Counted from the first letter of the stretch, positions 16,024-25,764 are shown. The stretch is DNA of 50,079 bases from Pseudomonadales bacterium (GCA_028281005.1 JANQKS010000070.1:1-50079), one strand, 5' to 3'. The notes: a model not told the origin generated them from the sequence alone. Numbers and translations: made by a program.

Positions 16024-16883
16024 CAGCGAAGAAAATTGCGGTCGAGGTTCGACCCGTGAATGGTCACGTGGCAGTTGGTGCACACAGTGTCCGTGCCGAA
16101 ACGCGGTGCACCCGCCGGCGCAAATCCCACATGAAACTGCGGTACGGCGGCATGGCAGGTGTAGCACAAAGCCCCGTTGTCCTGATGCGTCAGCATGTGC
16201 CGATTGGGACTGCCATGCGGCACATGACAAGCCTCACAACCATCCACCCGGCTGGCACCGTGCTCAAATACAAACGGCCCGGCTTTGTCAGCGTGGCAAT
16301 CGCGACAGATTTCCTGCTGAAATCCGCCAAGGCGCATGCCCTGGCCGACATCATGAGCATCGTGGCAGGACAAGCAGGATACCGCACCTTGGGCCAATCG
16401 ATGCCCTTCGTTGAAGCTGAACTGGGTAAAGATCTCCTGATGACAGCTGTAGCAGGCGGCCGATGCGTCATCCACATCGCGGAACTCCGAGGGCAACGGC
16501 GCCTTTTGCGGCACTTTGTGCACGCTATGACAACTTAAACAGGATAGCCCTGCTTGGCTATGCACACTGCTGCCCTGATGGGTTTCTTGGTGGCAGGATG
16601 CACAGACGGCATTGACCTCCGTCGACGAGTCATCGCGAAACGCACGGATGTGTGCGGGATCGGTGGGTGCGGTGGGATGGGCTACGCCTTCGCCATGACA
16701 TGCGGCGCATGAGGCATCTGTCAGGCCGCCATCCACCAGCGCCCGCCCATGCGGGGTATCGGCGAAACGCTGCACCACATCTGCATGACAGGCGGTGCAG
16801 GGCACCGCTGATTCGCCGAAGGCGTGTGCCCATTGTGTCAGTAACAACAGCACCAGGAAAGCAGCTGCAAGACCCTTGCTCAT
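16023..16883 (-). CDS. Periplasmic decaheme c-type cytochrome (DmsE/MtrA-like)
   Basis: This 286-residue protein, counted from ATG 16883, has a Sec signal MSKGLAAAFLVLLLLTQWAHA. It has exactly ten CxxCH heme sites, at residues 29, 59, 94, 115, 144, 170, 193, 216, 240 and 268. Many additional His residues can serve as distal ligands. Length, heme number and the GFQQEICRDCHADK region match the DmsE/MtrA family, which fills the MtrB barrel and passes electrons outward. A TTG at 16898 is an alternative start. The gene overlaps the barrel gene by one base and follows the b5-like gene closely, so the products should be made together. Confidence 0.9.
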   Translation of the reverse strand: MSKGLAAAFLVLLLLTQWAHAFGESAVPCTACHADVVQRFADTPHGRALVDGGLTDASCAACHGEGVAHPTAPTDPAHIRAFRDDSSTEVNAVCASCHQETHQGSSVHSQAGLSCLSCHSVHKVPQKAPLPSEFRDVDDASAACYSCHQEIFTQFSFNEGHRLAQGAVSCLSCHDAHDVGQGMRLGGFQQEICRDCHADKAGPFVFEHGASRVDGCEACHVPHGSPNRHMLTHQDNGALCYTCHAAVPQFHVGFAPAGAPRFGTDTVCTNCHVTIHGSNLDRNFLR

Positions 16884-16931
16884 ATTGGAATGATCCAAGG
16901 TTAAGGTTGTTCCTACTATCCGGGTAAACCC

Positions 16932-17300
16932 TTATTCGGACTGTTCGAGTACACCCACTCGGTACTGCGGCAAAAGCGCGTCTGCGGCGGGACTGTGAGG
17001 GCGGCCGTAGCCTTTGGTACGATATTGTTGGGTTGCATCTTTGCCGCACCAATCTGTCATCACCACCGGCGGGGCTGGATGCCGAGGTATGTAAGTAGTG
17101 AAGTCGTAGACCACACCTTCGATGGCCATCCAGCAGTCATCAGTGCCAGCATGACGGGCGAGCTCTGCAGGGCTAATGCTAATGACCCGTTGTTCGGTGA
17201 CGCTGTCAGCCACGCCATCCGTGGCGAGCACGGCATAGGCCCAGATCGACACTACACTGGACCAGAAAGCCGCAAAGCAAATCAGCATAAAACGCTTCAT
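16932..17300 (-). CDS. Exported cytochrome b5-like heme protein
   Basis: This 122-residue protein has an N-terminal membrane or signal segment (MKRFMLICFAAFWSSVVSIW) and a cytochrome b5-like domain. The hallmark order is present: ISPAELARH, then DCWMAIEGVVYDFTTYIPRHP with the first heme His, then GKDATQQYRTKGYGRPHSP with the second His, then ALLPQYRVGVLEQ. The usual HPGG is replaced by HPAPP. It overlaps the flavocytochrome gene by ATGA. It probably carries electrons in the periplasm between the flavocytochrome and the decaheme cytochrome, which is inference from position. Confidence 0.8.
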   Translation of the reverse strand: MKRFMLICFAAFWSSVVSIWAYAVLATDGVADSVTEQRVISISPAELARHAGTDDCWMAIEGVVYDFTTYIPRHPAPPVVMTDWCGKDATQQYRTKGYGRPHSPAADALLPQYRVGVLEQSE

Positions 17301-18592
17301 AACAGATTAAACTCCTCCATATGGATGTGACGGCGCGACACGCCCTCACCGGTCAAAATTGTCTCAGCCAGGTTGAGCAGGCCCGATGGACCGCAGACGT
17401 AGCATACACGCTGCCTGTAATCGGCAGTGCAGCCTTCCAGAAAAGACGCGCTGAGCGCTCCCTGCTCGGCAAAATAGTGCGGATGAACCACAAAGCCTGG
17501 CTGGCGGGCCGCGATGTGCTCGAGCTCGGCCAGATAGTAGGCTCTGCTAGTATCGTTGGCGCAGTAGACGAGGTGCACGTCGACGCTTGCCGATTGAGCT
17601 GTAAAGGCCCGGGCAACGGACACAAAAGGTGTGATACCGATACCGCCACCGATCCATAACGCAGCGCCTTCATGCTGCGGCGGCACAAACCGACCGTAGG
17701 GGCCCTCTACAGTAGCTAAGGTGCCTTCTTTGACCTGCATGAGTGCGGCGCTGGCATCCCCCAGCTCCTTTATGGCGATGCGCAGATCAGGTTCATGCGG
17801 GGCGCTGACCAACGAGTAAGGATGTTCCTCACCCCGGCCAACCGGTAGGCTGGGATCAAGCGGCGTGAAGTAGACAAATTGGCCCGGGTCGTACTCTAGC
17901 GGCGGTCCCTCCAGGGTAATTTCTACCACCCGTGGCGCCAGTGCGTTAACCCGCGAGATGCGGTATTGACGTCGGGACAGCCATCTGGACAGCAGCAGCC
18001 GCCACAGGAAAGCGGCAGCGGTGACGGCGGCGAGCACCCCCCAGACCCAGCCCGCGGCTGCAGGTTTGAGCAGCCCGGCCAAGGCCAATGCATGCAACAA
18101 TGCCAGTATCAACACCGCCCCGGAGAAACGATGCAGCAGCTTCCAACGCTGATAATGGGGTGCTCCGAAGAAGGAAAATGAAGGCGCCAGGAATAGCATC
18201 ATGAACAGCAGCGCGGCCCATCCCGACCAGACGGTCCAGGCGTCAAGCGACGGCAACAGGGTGGCCAGCACAGCCTGCGGGCCAGCGGGGACGTTGGCCA
18301 ACGCGAGCAGAGGCGGATGCATCAGCAGCAAAACGAAACTGAAGGCCCCGAGCCAGTGGTGCATTCGCCACAGCGACAATAATCCGCCGAGTGCAAGATC
18401 AAAACGCGGCAGGCGTGCGGACAACGCCATCGCCAGTAGAAACCAGGCGAAACCAACCAGGCCGGCTGCACGGCCTAACCATCGCAGCCACGCAGCCGCG
18501 TCAGCCGGCGCACCTGCGTACAAATCCGCCGCCACAACGGCCAGCGGCCACGCGACCAGGGTGAATGTAACCAACCGTACCAGCGTAAACAT
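17297..18592 (-). CDS. Ferric-reductase-like transmembrane flavocytochrome (FRE/NOX fold)
   Basis: This 431-residue protein has an N-terminal half of about six membrane helices. His pairs for b hemes lie in WRMHHWLGAFSFVLLLMHP and WKLLHRFSGAVLILALLHAL. The C-terminal half is a ferredoxin-NADP-reductase module with the FAD motif EEHPYSLVSAP, the nucleotide motif GGGIGITPF and CGPSG. It would oxidise cytoplasmic NAD(P)H and move electrons across the inner membrane. It is the first gene of the operon with b5-like, decaheme and barrel genes, so it probably supplies that conduit in place of CymA. The ATG follows GAGGGCAC. Confidence 0.88.
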   Translation of the reverse strand: MFTLVRLVTFTLVAWPLAVVAADLYAGAPADAAAWLRWLGRAAGLVGFAWFLLAMALSARLPRFDLALGGLLSLWRMHHWLGAFSFVLLLMHPPLLALANVPAGPQAVLATLLPSLDAWTVWSGWAALLFMMLFLAPSFSFFGAPHYQRWKLLHRFSGAVLILALLHALALAGLLKPAAAGWVWGVLAAVTAAAFLWRLLLSRWLSRRQYRISRVNALAPRVVEITLEGPPLEYDPGQFVYFTPLDPSLPVGRGEEHPYSLVSAPHEPDLRIAIKELGDASAALMQVKEGTLATVEGPYGRFVPPQHEGAALWIGGGIGITPFVSVARAFTAQSASVDVHLVYCANDTSRAYYLAELEHIAARQPGFVVHPHYFAEQGALSASFLEGCTADYRQRVCYVCGPSGLLNLAETILTGEGVSRRHIHMEEFNLL

Positions 18593-18715
18593 GTGCCCTC
18601 AGGAGAATTTCAGGCGCGAGATACTAACACTCGCCGTGAACGGAGAGTCATAACGCAGCATTCCCTCCACGGCGTCAGCAATGGCCTCGAGGCACCCATC
18701 CGCATCCGTAGTCGC

Positions 18716-19165
18716 TTACTTCGCGCTTTCCAAAAGTCCCATATCTCGAACACCGGGTGGGCCACCAAACTCCCGCAGGAGCATGGTGTGGATTTTCAAC
18801 ACTTTCTCTAGCGTGAGGAATGCAACAGTGTCAGGCGGCGATTGACCCTCACTTGGCAAGCAGTTCTCCCAACTTGCGATTGGCGTCAATGGACTTGGCC
18901 AATGCAACGATAGAAACAGAGGTTCAACCTCTGGAAACAGTTCCGGGTTCAGCCACATGTGAATATGTGCAGGCGTCACCGCCAAAGTGAGCGCGATCAA
19001 TAGGTTACCTGCAAGTTGTCTTGTGCCTGGGAGTATCAGCATGGCGGCGAACAGAACCTCTAGGGCGCCACTGAGATACACGATCTCCAAATGCCAGGGT
19101 AGATATGGCGGCATAAACCAGATAAAGACGATCGTTAGGCCAAGATAACTTGCTGCTTTCTTCAT
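18716..19165 (-). pseudogene. DoxX-like membrane protein fused to a phd-doc toxin-antitoxin remnant
   Basis: The first 95 or so residues (MKKAASYLGLTIVFIWFMPP to LFLSLHWP) are a DoxX-type small membrane protein with about four helices and an early PAHIHMWLNPE loop. The frame then runs into unrelated sequence and ends LTLEKVLKIHTMLL-REFGGPPGVRDMGLLESA, which is the N-terminus of a Doc/Fic toxin, cut off by TAA at 18716. Between them, in another frame, SIDANRKLGELLAK with a stop at 18849-18851 reads as an antitoxin C-terminus. The DoxX end and most of the toxin-antitoxin module are missing, so the joined frame is unlikely to be functional as written. Confidence 0.65.
18849..18917 (-). pseudogene. 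Antitoxin C-terminal remnant (Phd-like)
   Basis: On the minus strand the frame reads ALAKSIDANRKLGELLAK and stops at 18851-18849, just ahead of the Doc N-terminus. This is the normal gene order of a phd-doc module with the antitoxin start lost. Confidence 0.4.
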
Positions 19166-19295
19166 CCTTCAACCCTATGAACAAGTAGTGGTTATGTCTA
19201 ATAACTCTCTTGTTAGAGACTGACGATCATCTGTGGTTGCTGGATCCAGGCGGATAGCGGCGGCGTTGTATGCATCCGTTGCATATGATGCATGT

Positions 19296-19926
19296 ATGGC
19301 CAAACCGTTCTTCTACTACTCCTCTATGAACGCGGGTAAATCCACCGCGTTGCTGCAAGCCAACTACAACTATCGCGAACGTGGCATGACCACGCTTGTG
19401 CTGGCACCGCAATTGGACAGTCGCTATGGTGTCGGCAAGGTGACCTCGAGGATTGGCCTGGAAATCCCCGCCACCACTATCACCCCAGACGCAGACCTGC
19501 TAAAACTGATCGCGCAGAGACCTGCTGAAGAATCCATCGACTGCGTACTTGTTGATGAAGCCTAGTTTCTCAGCAAAACTCAGGTGTATCGGCTCGGCGA
19601 GGTCGTCGACACACTTGCCATTCCGGTGTTGACCGTTGGCATCCGCACAGACTTTCAGGGTGAACCTTTTCCGGGTAGCCAGTACCTGCTCGCATGGGCT
19701 GATACGTTGAGCGAAATCAAGGCCATTTGCTTTTGCGGTAAAAAGGGCCACGATGATCATTCGCTTGGACGCCGAGGGAAACGCTGTCAGTCAGGGGTCA
19801 CAGGTAGAGGTCGGCGGTAACGATCGTTATGTATCGATGTGCCGTAAACACTTCAAAGAGAACTTCTATCGCAAAAGTCTGATACCGCAACACCACTTAC
19901 CCTTCGAAGTTCCTGAAGCTGACTGA
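19296..19926 (+). pseudogene. tdk: Thymidine kinase, broken by a nonsense codon and a frameshift
   Basis: The N-terminus MAKPFFYYSSMNAGKSTALL contains the P-loop of type II thymidine kinases. The catalytic motif DEAQFL is interrupted: TAG at 19563-19565 stands where CAG (Gln) is expected. The same frame continues [14 protein letters not shown] to KAICFCGKK near 19740. A single extra base then shifts the frame, which resumes [14 protein letters not shown] and ends YRKSLIPQHHLPFE-VPEAD at 19926. The zinc-ribbon Cys residues are present (CFCGKK, MCRKH). All parts of a roughly 205-residue protein remain, so decay is recent or these are two sequence errors. Confidence 0.85.
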
Positions 19927-20073
19927 TGCGCTTTAAAGACATAGTGTGTCGGTGAACGCATGCGCCGAGACTTTCTTGCGCGGGTATCGTTATCATGCAA
20001 TCTAGGCTCCTACATCCGCTCGTGATAAAACACTATCCAGCCTATCCCGTTGTTCATATTTAGGTACAAGCCA

Positions 20074-20688
20074 GTGAAAAATCTATCAACACTTTTGTGT
20101 GTCCCCGTCTTGTTTGTCCTCACGATGTTTGGCTGTGCCGAGGGGGCGGCACAAGGTCAAACCAATCCCGCCCGACAAGTGTCCACCAACGCGGAATTGG
20201 TGGTGGCAGGCGGCTGTTTCTGGTGTGTCGAGGCAGATTTCGAAAAACTGCCTGCAGTCGGCGATGTGTTAGCGGGATATGCAGGTGGGCAAAGCCAATT
20301 TCCCACTTACCAAAATCACGCCGATCATTTAGAAGTGGTGCAGATTCCCTACGACGCGCAAGCCGTGAGCTATCGTGAACTGGTTGATTACTTATTGCGC
20401 CATATCGATCCGCTGGATGACGCAGGGCAGTTTTGTGATCGCGGCCATAGCTACACCACAGCCATTTTTTACAGCAATTCCGAGGAACTCGAGGCCGCCA
20501 ATGCTGCGATTGCGGAGGCAGAAGCGGTCCTCGGTCAACCGGTTGTGACCGCAGTCATTGAGCTAGACAAGTTTTGGCTTGCGGAGGACTACCATCAGGA
20601 CTACTACAAGAAAAATCCGCTGCGCTATAAGTACTACCGCAACGGCTGTGGCAGAGATCAACGTGTGGCGCAGGTGTGGGGCGAGTAG
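20074..20688 (+). CDS. msrA: Peptide-methionine (S)-S-oxide reductase, lipoprotein form
   Basis: The catalytic motif GGCFWCVEADFEKL (C48) and the late motif DYHQDYYKKNPLRYKYYRNG-CGRDQRVAQVWG identify MsrA, which repairs oxidised methionine with thiol reductants. From GTG 20074 the 204-residue protein has a lipoprotein-like signal ending LTMFGC (Cys21), so it should work in the periplasm on envelope proteins. A TTG at 20050 is an alternative start. The genes around it are unrelated or broken, so it is probably transcribed alone. Confidence 0.9.
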   Translation: MKNLSTLLCVPVLFVLTMFGCAEGAAQGQTNPARQVSTNAELVVAGGCFWCVEADFEKLPAVGDVLAGYAGGQSQFPTYQNHADHLEVVQIPYDAQAVSYRELVDYLLRHIDPLDDAGQFCDRGHSYTTAIFYSNSEELEAANAAIAEAEAVLGQPVVTAVIELDKFWLAEDYHQDYYKKNPLRYKYYRNGCGRDQRVAQVWGE

Positions 20689-20722
20689 CACACGCCACAG
20701 TGATGTGCTTGTGCGTTAGGGG

Positions 20723-21592
20723 CTACAAATGTCGCTGCAGGAAGGCTGCCCCTTGATGCACGGCTGAACGGTTTAGCAAAAACATCGAAACATGGCCGTG
20801 ATAGGGCACCGTGTAGAGCTCAGCATGTACACCTGCGTCGTCCAATCTGGCTTTCAAGGCGTGTGCCTGTTCAACCTCAACCAATTGATCAAAGCCGCCG
20901 TGATAAAGAAAAAATGGTGGTGATGCCGGTGTGACGTGGGAGATGGGTGAGGCGGCAACCCATTTCTCGCGATTCTCTTTGATCCCTTCGCCAATAAACT
21001 GGTTCACCAACGAGCTTTTTGGCCATCGAGTCAAATCCGCAGGGGTACCGCCCGCGACGATGGCTTTCAGTCGATGGGGCCGATGACTGGCATCCCATTG
21101 TGGATCACTACCAGTTTCAAGCACTGCCAGCAGACTAACCAGATGTGCACCGGCGGAATACCCGAATGCACCGATCCGTTCAGGATCAATGTTCAGGGTT
21201 GATGCATTGCTGACTAGCCAGTCCAGTGCCTGGCGTAAATCCAGCAGCGGTGCCGGATAGAGGTAGTCAGGGGCCAGGCGATAAGCCACGTTAACTGCCA
21301 CAAAACCTCGAGAGGCCAGCGCTTTGCATATCCGCTGCATGTCTGCCGGTGAACGTCTTGCCCAACCTCCACCATGCACCACCAGCACGGCAGGTGCATT
21401 GTTTAATCCCATAGGTTGATACACCGACGCGGTGAGTGCTTGTGGCCAATCTGCGGGCGTATAGGTTTGCGCAGGGAGTTTCTGGTACTCCCATGCTCCA
21501 GGTTGTTGCTTAGCGGGCTCCCCCTCGAACCCACTGTGGTTTGCGCAACCAGAGAAGATGATTGTAGTCATAACTAATAGGTTCCGAAGCAT
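20723..21592 (-). CDS. Alpha/beta-hydrolase fold esterase (BD-FAE/HSL type), lipoprotein
   Basis: From ATG 21592 this is a 289-residue protein with a lipoprotein signal MLRNLLVMTTIIFSGC. It shows the oxyanion-hole motif VVHGGGWARR, the nucleophile elbow GAFGYSAGAH, an Asp in YHGGFDQLVEVEQA and a His in VPYHGHVSMF, giving a full Ser-Asp-His triad. The HGGGW motif places it with hormone-sensitive-lipase or BD-FAE-like carboxylesterases. It would hydrolyse small esters at the envelope. The natural substrate is unknown. It converges with msrA, and no clear terminator is visible between them. Confidence 0.85.
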   Translation of the reverse strand: MLRNLLVMTTIIFSGCANHSGFEGEPAKQQPGAWEYQKLPAQTYTPADWPQALTASVYQPMGLNNAPAVLVVHGGGWARRSPADMQRICKALASRGFVAVNVAYRLAPDYLYPAPLLDLRQALDWLVSNASTLNIDPERIGAFGYSAGAHLVSLLAVLETGSDPQWDASHRPHRLKAIVAGGTPADLTRWPKSSLVNQFIGEGIKENREKWVAASPISHVTPASPPFFLYHGGFDQLVEVEQAHALKARLDDAGVHAELYTVPYHGHVSMFLLNRSAVHQGAAFLQRHL

Positions 21593-21668
21593 AAAGACTC
21601 GACTTCTGTTTTTCTGGTGTATTTCTCTGCAATTCAAACACGGATGCTAACCGTTCCTGTCGGCGTCA

Positions 21669-21780
21669 CTATACGTTCACTCCGATCATGTTAAACAAAA
21701 AGTAAGCCGGCCAAGTCACAATTGCACCAAGTGCCAAGAGGGTGACATGGCAACGCCAAATAAGGCTCCGCCATCCGGGC
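21669..21780 (-). pseudogene. C-terminal fragment of an unrecognised membrane protein
   Basis: A short minus-strand stretch reads RSLIWRCHVTLLALGAIVTW then PAYFLFNMIGVNV and stops, which looks like one terminal membrane helix. Its upstream part is missing because the GNAT fragment on the other strand begins near 21790. Confidence 0.25.
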
Positions 21781-21811
21781 GCGTTTGCGGGTTTGCGGTG
21801 CGGCCCAGTTT

Positions 21812-22039
21812 CCAGCCTATCGCGGTTTGGGTATCGGTACGGATCTGATGTGGCGCGCAGAGAACCAGGCTGAGGCGGCGGGGCTGACAAAACTGAGTCT
21901 TATAGTGTTCGAGCAAAACCGGGGTGCGACCGCTCTGTATCAACGGCTGGCTTATCACGAGGTTGCGCTCGAACAGGTGGTGCCGCATCCAGTGCTTCAC
22001 TACACGGGGGATGCGTTGTTGATGGTTAAATCCCTCTAG
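21812..22039 (+). pseudogene. GNAT-family acetyltransferase, C-terminal fragment
   Basis: The frame reads AYRGLGIGTDLMWRAENQAE with the acetyl-CoA-binding RGxGIG motif, then LSLIVFEQNRGATALYQRLA and a normal C-terminus. The first half of a GNAT protein (about 80 residues) is absent and no credible start exists, so this is a truncated gene. Confidence 0.65.
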
Positions 22040-22051
22040 AAGAGAGCTGCG

Positions 22052-24739
22052 CTAGATTAAGTTAGGCCGTAACCACTTTTCAGCCTCATCGGCCGACATC
22101 CCCTTACGCTTGGCATAGTCTGCAACCTGGTCCATGCCGATTTTGCCAAGGCCAAAGTAGCGCGCCTCTGGGTGGGCGAAGTACCAACCGCTCACCGATG
22201 CTGCGGGCGCCATGGCGAAGTTGTCAGTTAAGCAACTGCCAATGTTTGCTTCGACATCTAGAAGCTCCCATAAGGTGCCTTTCTCTGTGTGTTCGGGGCA
22301 GGCGGGATACCCGGGCGCTGGTCGTATGCCCTGATACGCTTCTTTGATTAAAGCTTCATTGCTGAGTTCTTCTGACGGTGCGTAACCCCAATAGGTTTTG
22401 CGAATTTTTTCATGCAGCAATTCGGCAAAGGCCTCGGCAAAACGATCCGCCAGCGCTTTGACCATAATTGCGTTGTAGTCATCATGACTAGACTCGAATG
22501 TGTCAGCCATTGTCTCTGCGCCGAAACAACTCACGGCGAATGCACCCATGTAATCGCTAACACCGGAAGCTTTCGGCGCGACAAAATCTGCCAGCGATCG
22601 ATAGGGATTGGTTGCTGGACGATCCGCCTGTTGTCTCAGGTGATGAAGCGTTGCCAGGGGCTGACTGCGGCTTTCGTCGGCATAGATTTCTGTGCTGTCG
22701 TTAGCAATTCCATTAGCAGGGAACAACCCAAAAACGGCAGAACACTGGAAGCTCTTCTGCTCTACAATACTGCGCAACAACGCCTGGGCGTCGTTGTAGA
22801 GTGCGGTGGCCTCATCACCCACGACGTCGTCGTCTAAAATGTTTGGGTACTTACCGGCCAGCTGCCAAGATTTGAAGAAAGGCGTCCAGTCGAATCGCTC
22901 GATGATTTCGCTCAGCGGATAGTCGTGCAGGACGTGCACTCCGATCTGGTTAGGCGTGACGCTCCGATAGCTCTGCCAATCGAACTCAACCGCGTTTGCG
23001 CGGGCTAGACTGAGCGGTGAGACTGTTTTGTTCGCCCGGCGTTTGGCATTGTTTTCGCGTACTTTGGTGTATTCGCAACGCACGTCTTCGGCGAAGCGGT
23101 CCCTGCCATCCCCAGCCAACGCGGTCGCAACAGGGACCGATTTTGAGGCATCGAGAACGTGCACGACCGCCCCCGTGTACTCCGGCTCTATTTTCACTGC
23201 GGTATGCACTTTTGAGGTAGTTGCACCGCCAATGAGCAGCGGGACATCCATGTTACGCTCGTGCATCATCTGCGCAACCGTCACCATCTCATCCAACGAA
23301 GGGGTGATGAGCCCAGACAGTCCAATGATATCTGCGTTGACGGCTTGTGCTTCGTCGAGAATTTTTTCTGGCGGAACCATCACCCCTAGATCAATGACTT
23401 TGAAGTTGTTGCAGGAAAGGACGACGCCAACGATGTTCTTGCCGATATCGTGAACATCGCCTTTCACGGTGGCCATGATAATGGTGCCGTTGTTTTGTGA
23501 TTGGTTGCCGGAGGCCTTTTTCTCTTCCTCAATATAAGGCAGTAGATAAGCCACCGCCTTTTTCATCACGCGGGCGCTTTTCACAACCTGTGGCAAGAAC
23601 ATTTTTCCGGCACCAAACAAATCACCGACCACGTTCATGCCTACCATCAGGGGGCCTTCGATCACCTCAATGGTTTTGTCGGTATGCTGCCGCGCTTCTT
23701 CTGCGTCTTGCTCAACGAATTCCGCTATCCCTTTGACCAGAGCGTGAGTGATGCGTTCTTGAAGATCACCCTCTCGCCATTTGAGCTTGTCTGTTTCCTT
23801 GGCGCCCGCTGCTTGGTCTTTGACTTGCTCGGCAAAATCGATCAGACGTTCGGCTGCATCCTCGCGTCTATTTAAGACGACGTCTTCAACACGCTCTAAC
23901 AGGTCTTTGGGTATGTCATCGTAGACGGTGAGCATTCCGGCGTTCACGATGCCCATATCCATGCCGTGGTTGATCGCGTGATAGAGGAACACAGAATGCA
24001 TCGCTTCGCGCACAACGTTGTTGCCGCGGAAAGAGAACGACACGTTAGAAACCCCTCCGGACACTTTGGCCCCGGGTAGGTTACCTTTGATCCATTGCGT
24101 GGCGTTGAAGAAGTCGACCGCATAGTGATCGTGTTCAGGAATACCGGTGGCGATGGGGAAGATGTTGGGATCAAAGACAATATCTTGGGGCGGAAAGCCT
24201 ATGCCCACCAACAATTCATAAGAACGTTTGCAGATATCAATGCGTCTTTGATAGGTGTCCGCTTGGCCTTGTTCATCAAACGCCATAACCACCACTGCGG
24301 CGCCGTACATCAAGATCTTTCTGGCGTGCTGTATAAACTCTTCTTCTCCTTCTTTTAAGGAGATGGAGTTAACGATGGCTTTACCTTGAACGCATTGCAG
24401 TCCCGCTTCTATGATTTCGAATTTGGAAGAGTCGATCATAAAAGGCACGCGGGCGATGGAAGGCTCTGCGCTCAGCAGATTCAAATAGCGACGCATAGCC
24501 GCAACGCCATCGAGCATGGCGTCATCCATATTGATGTCTATGATCTGCGCACCGTCCTCGACCTGGACGCGTGATATCTCCACGGCCTCTTCGTAGTTTT
24601 CTTCACCGATCAGGCGCGCAAATTTACGCGAACCAGTGACGTTGGCGCGCTCTCCGACATTCACGAAGCCAGTACTGTCGCTCAATATGAGCGGCTCCAG
24701 ACCGCTCAATATCATGTCGGGGATAGATCCACTGGACAT
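22052..24739 (-). CDS. metH: Methionine synthase, folate-, cobalamin- and SAM-binding part (split MetH)
   Basis: The start is ATG 24739, sharing one base with the stop of the preceding gene (TGATG), giving 895 residues. Order of domains: pterin-binding ([16 protein letters not shown] at about 25-40 to 280), cobalamin cap (about 325-415), B12-binding with GDVHDIGKN (base-off ligand H430) plus [13 protein letters not shown] and [13 protein letters not shown], then the activation domain with [15 protein letters not shown] near 820. Everything except the homocysteine module is present. With the upstream gene it equals a normal MetH of about 1,236 residues. It transfers the methyl group from methyltetrahydrofolate through cobalamin to homocysteine. 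Confidence 0.93.
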   Translation of the reverse strand: MSSGSIPDMILSGLEPLILSDSTGFVNVGERANVTGSRKFARLIGEENYEEAVEISRVQVEDGAQIIDINMDDAMLDGVAAMRRYLNLLSAEPSIARVPFMIDSSKFEIIEAGLQCVQGKAIVNSISLKEGEEEFIQHARKILMYGAAVVVMAFDEQGQADTYQRRIDICKRSYELLVGIGFPPQDIVFDPNIFPIATGIPEHDHYAVDFFNATQWIKGNLPGAKVSGGVSNVSFSFRGNNVVREAMHSVFLYHAINHGMDMGIVNAGMLTVYDDIPKDLLERVEDVVLNRREDAAERLIDFAEQVKDQAAGAKETDKLKWREGDLQERITHALVKGIAEFVEQDAEEARQHTDKTIEVIEGPLMVGMNVVGDLFGAGKMFLPQVVKSARVMKKAVAYLLPYIEEEKKASGNQSQNNGTIIMATVKGDVHDIGKNIVGVVLSCNNFKVIDLGVMVPPEKILDEAQAVNADIIGLSGLITPSLDEMVTVAQMMHERNMDVPLLIGGATTSKVHTAVKIEPEYTGAVVHVLDASKSVPVATALAGDGRDRFAEDVRCEYTKVRENNAKRRANKTVSPLSLARANAVEFDWQSYRSVTPNQIGVHVLHDYPLSEIIERFDWTPFFKSWQLAGKYPNILDDDVVGDEATALYNDAQALLRSIVEQKSFQCSAVFGLFPANGIANDSTEIYADESRSQPLATLHHLRQQADRPATNPYRSLADFVAPKASGVSDYMGAFAVSCFGAETMADTFESSHDDYNAIMVKALADRFAEAFAELLHEKIRKTYWGYAPSEELSNEALIKEAYQGIRPAPGYPACPEHTEKGTLWELLDVEANIGSCLTDNFAMAPAASVSGWYFAHPEARYFGLGKIGMDQVADYAKRKGMSADEAEKWLRPNLI

Positions 24740-25764
24740 CAGGCTGCTTGGTCTTTGTCGTTCAGTTTGCGCGGCGGATATCTGTCGGCCAACTGTCGTA
24801 AAGCAGCCATGTGTGCCGGTGTCGACCCACAGCAACCTCCAAGAATATTGATGTGACCACCCGCAACAAATGGCTCCAATTCGGCAACCATCTCTTCAGG
24901 GGTTTGGTCGTACTCACCAAACTCGTTCGGCAAACCTGCGTTCGGGTGTGCCGTGGTCAGCAGGGTTGAAACCTTATCAAGGCGCTTAATGTAGGGAAGC
25001 ATATCTCGAGCGCCGGTGGAGCAATTCAAGCCGATACTGAACAGTTGGCCATGCATCATGGAGACATAGAAGGCTTCTATGGTTTGTCCGGATAGAGTGC
25101 GTCCGCTTGCGTCCGTGATCGTGCCGGAAACCATCAGTGGGGCTGTTCTACCCTGCATCTGCATGGCTTCTTTCGCTCCAAAAATAGCGGCTTTGGCGTT
25201 CAGCGTGTCGAACACCGTCTCGATCATGAGAAGATCTGCGCCACCTTCGAGTAGGGCACTGCATGCCTGTTTGTAGGCGGTTCTCAAATCGTCAAAACTT
25301 ACCAGACGTTTGCCAGGATCTTCCACGTCGGGAGATATTGAAGCAGTGCGGTTGGTTGGACCCAGTGAACCAATCACATAACGCGGCTGATCCGGCGTCC
25401 TGTCTGACCATTCATCTGCTGCCCGGCGGGCACACCGCGCAGCGTGAAAGTTGATGTCATATACATGGTCTTCCAATTGATAGTCTGCTTGAGCAATGGT
25501 TGTGCCATTAAACGAGTTGGTCGTCGCAAAATCTGAGCCGGCTTCAAAATAGTCGCTGTGGATACCCTCGATAATCTCTGGACGGGTGATCGACAGCAGG
25601 TCATTGTCACCTTTGAGTGGCAGTGGGTGATTGTGAAAGTGATCACCGCGAAAATCATCTTCGACTAAATTGTGGCGCTGAATCATGGTACCCATAGCAC
25701 CATCGAGCAACATAATGCGTTTGGAAAGCGTTTCCGTAAGCTGTTTCGAGATGTCGCTTGACAT
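24739..25764 (-). CDS. metH: Methionine synthase, homocysteine-binding part (split MetH)
   Basis: This 341-residue Hcy-methyltransferase barrel has all three zinc Cys residues: C248 in [11 protein letters not shown] and C311/C312 in [13 protein letters not shown]. It begins [29 protein letters not shown] as a normal MetH N-terminus. Instead of a linker into the pterin domain it stops after KLNDKDQAA, and the next gene starts on the same bases. The clean overlap and full set of catalytic residues argue for a genuine two-gene enzyme rather than a frameshift. No cobalamin, SAM or SAH riboswitch was recognised in the 280 bases upstream. Confidence 0.92.
   Translation of the reverse strand: MSSDISKQLTETLSKRIMLLDGAMGTMIQRHNLVEDDFRGDHFHNHPLPLKGDNDLLSITRPEIIEGIHSDYFEAGSDFATTNSFNGTTIAQADYQLEDHVYDINFHAARCARRAADEWSDRTPDQPRYVIGSLGPTNRTASISPDVEDPGKRLVSFDDLRTAYKQACSALLEGGADLLMIETVFDTLNAKAAIFGAKEAMQMQGRTAPLMVSGTITDASGRTLSGQTIEAFYVSMMHGQLFSIGLNCSTGARDMLPYIKRLDKVSTLLTTAHPNAGLPNEFGEYDQTPEEMVAELEPFVAGGHINILGGCCGSTPAHMAALRQLADRYPPRKLNDKDQAA

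Noticed and set aside
16056-16538. Plus-strand frames opposite the decaheme cytochrome
   Set aside because: Ten regularly spaced CxxCH sites on the minus strand establish the coding strand.
19563-19565. TAG in thymidine kinase as a recoded amino acid
   Set aside because: A frameshift follows in the same gene and no other gene here shows in-frame TAG, so a mutation or sequence error is simpler.
22052-25764. Split metH as a simple frameshift pseudogene
   Set aside because: The genes meet at a clean stop-start overlap with complete domains on both sides and a plausible start codon.
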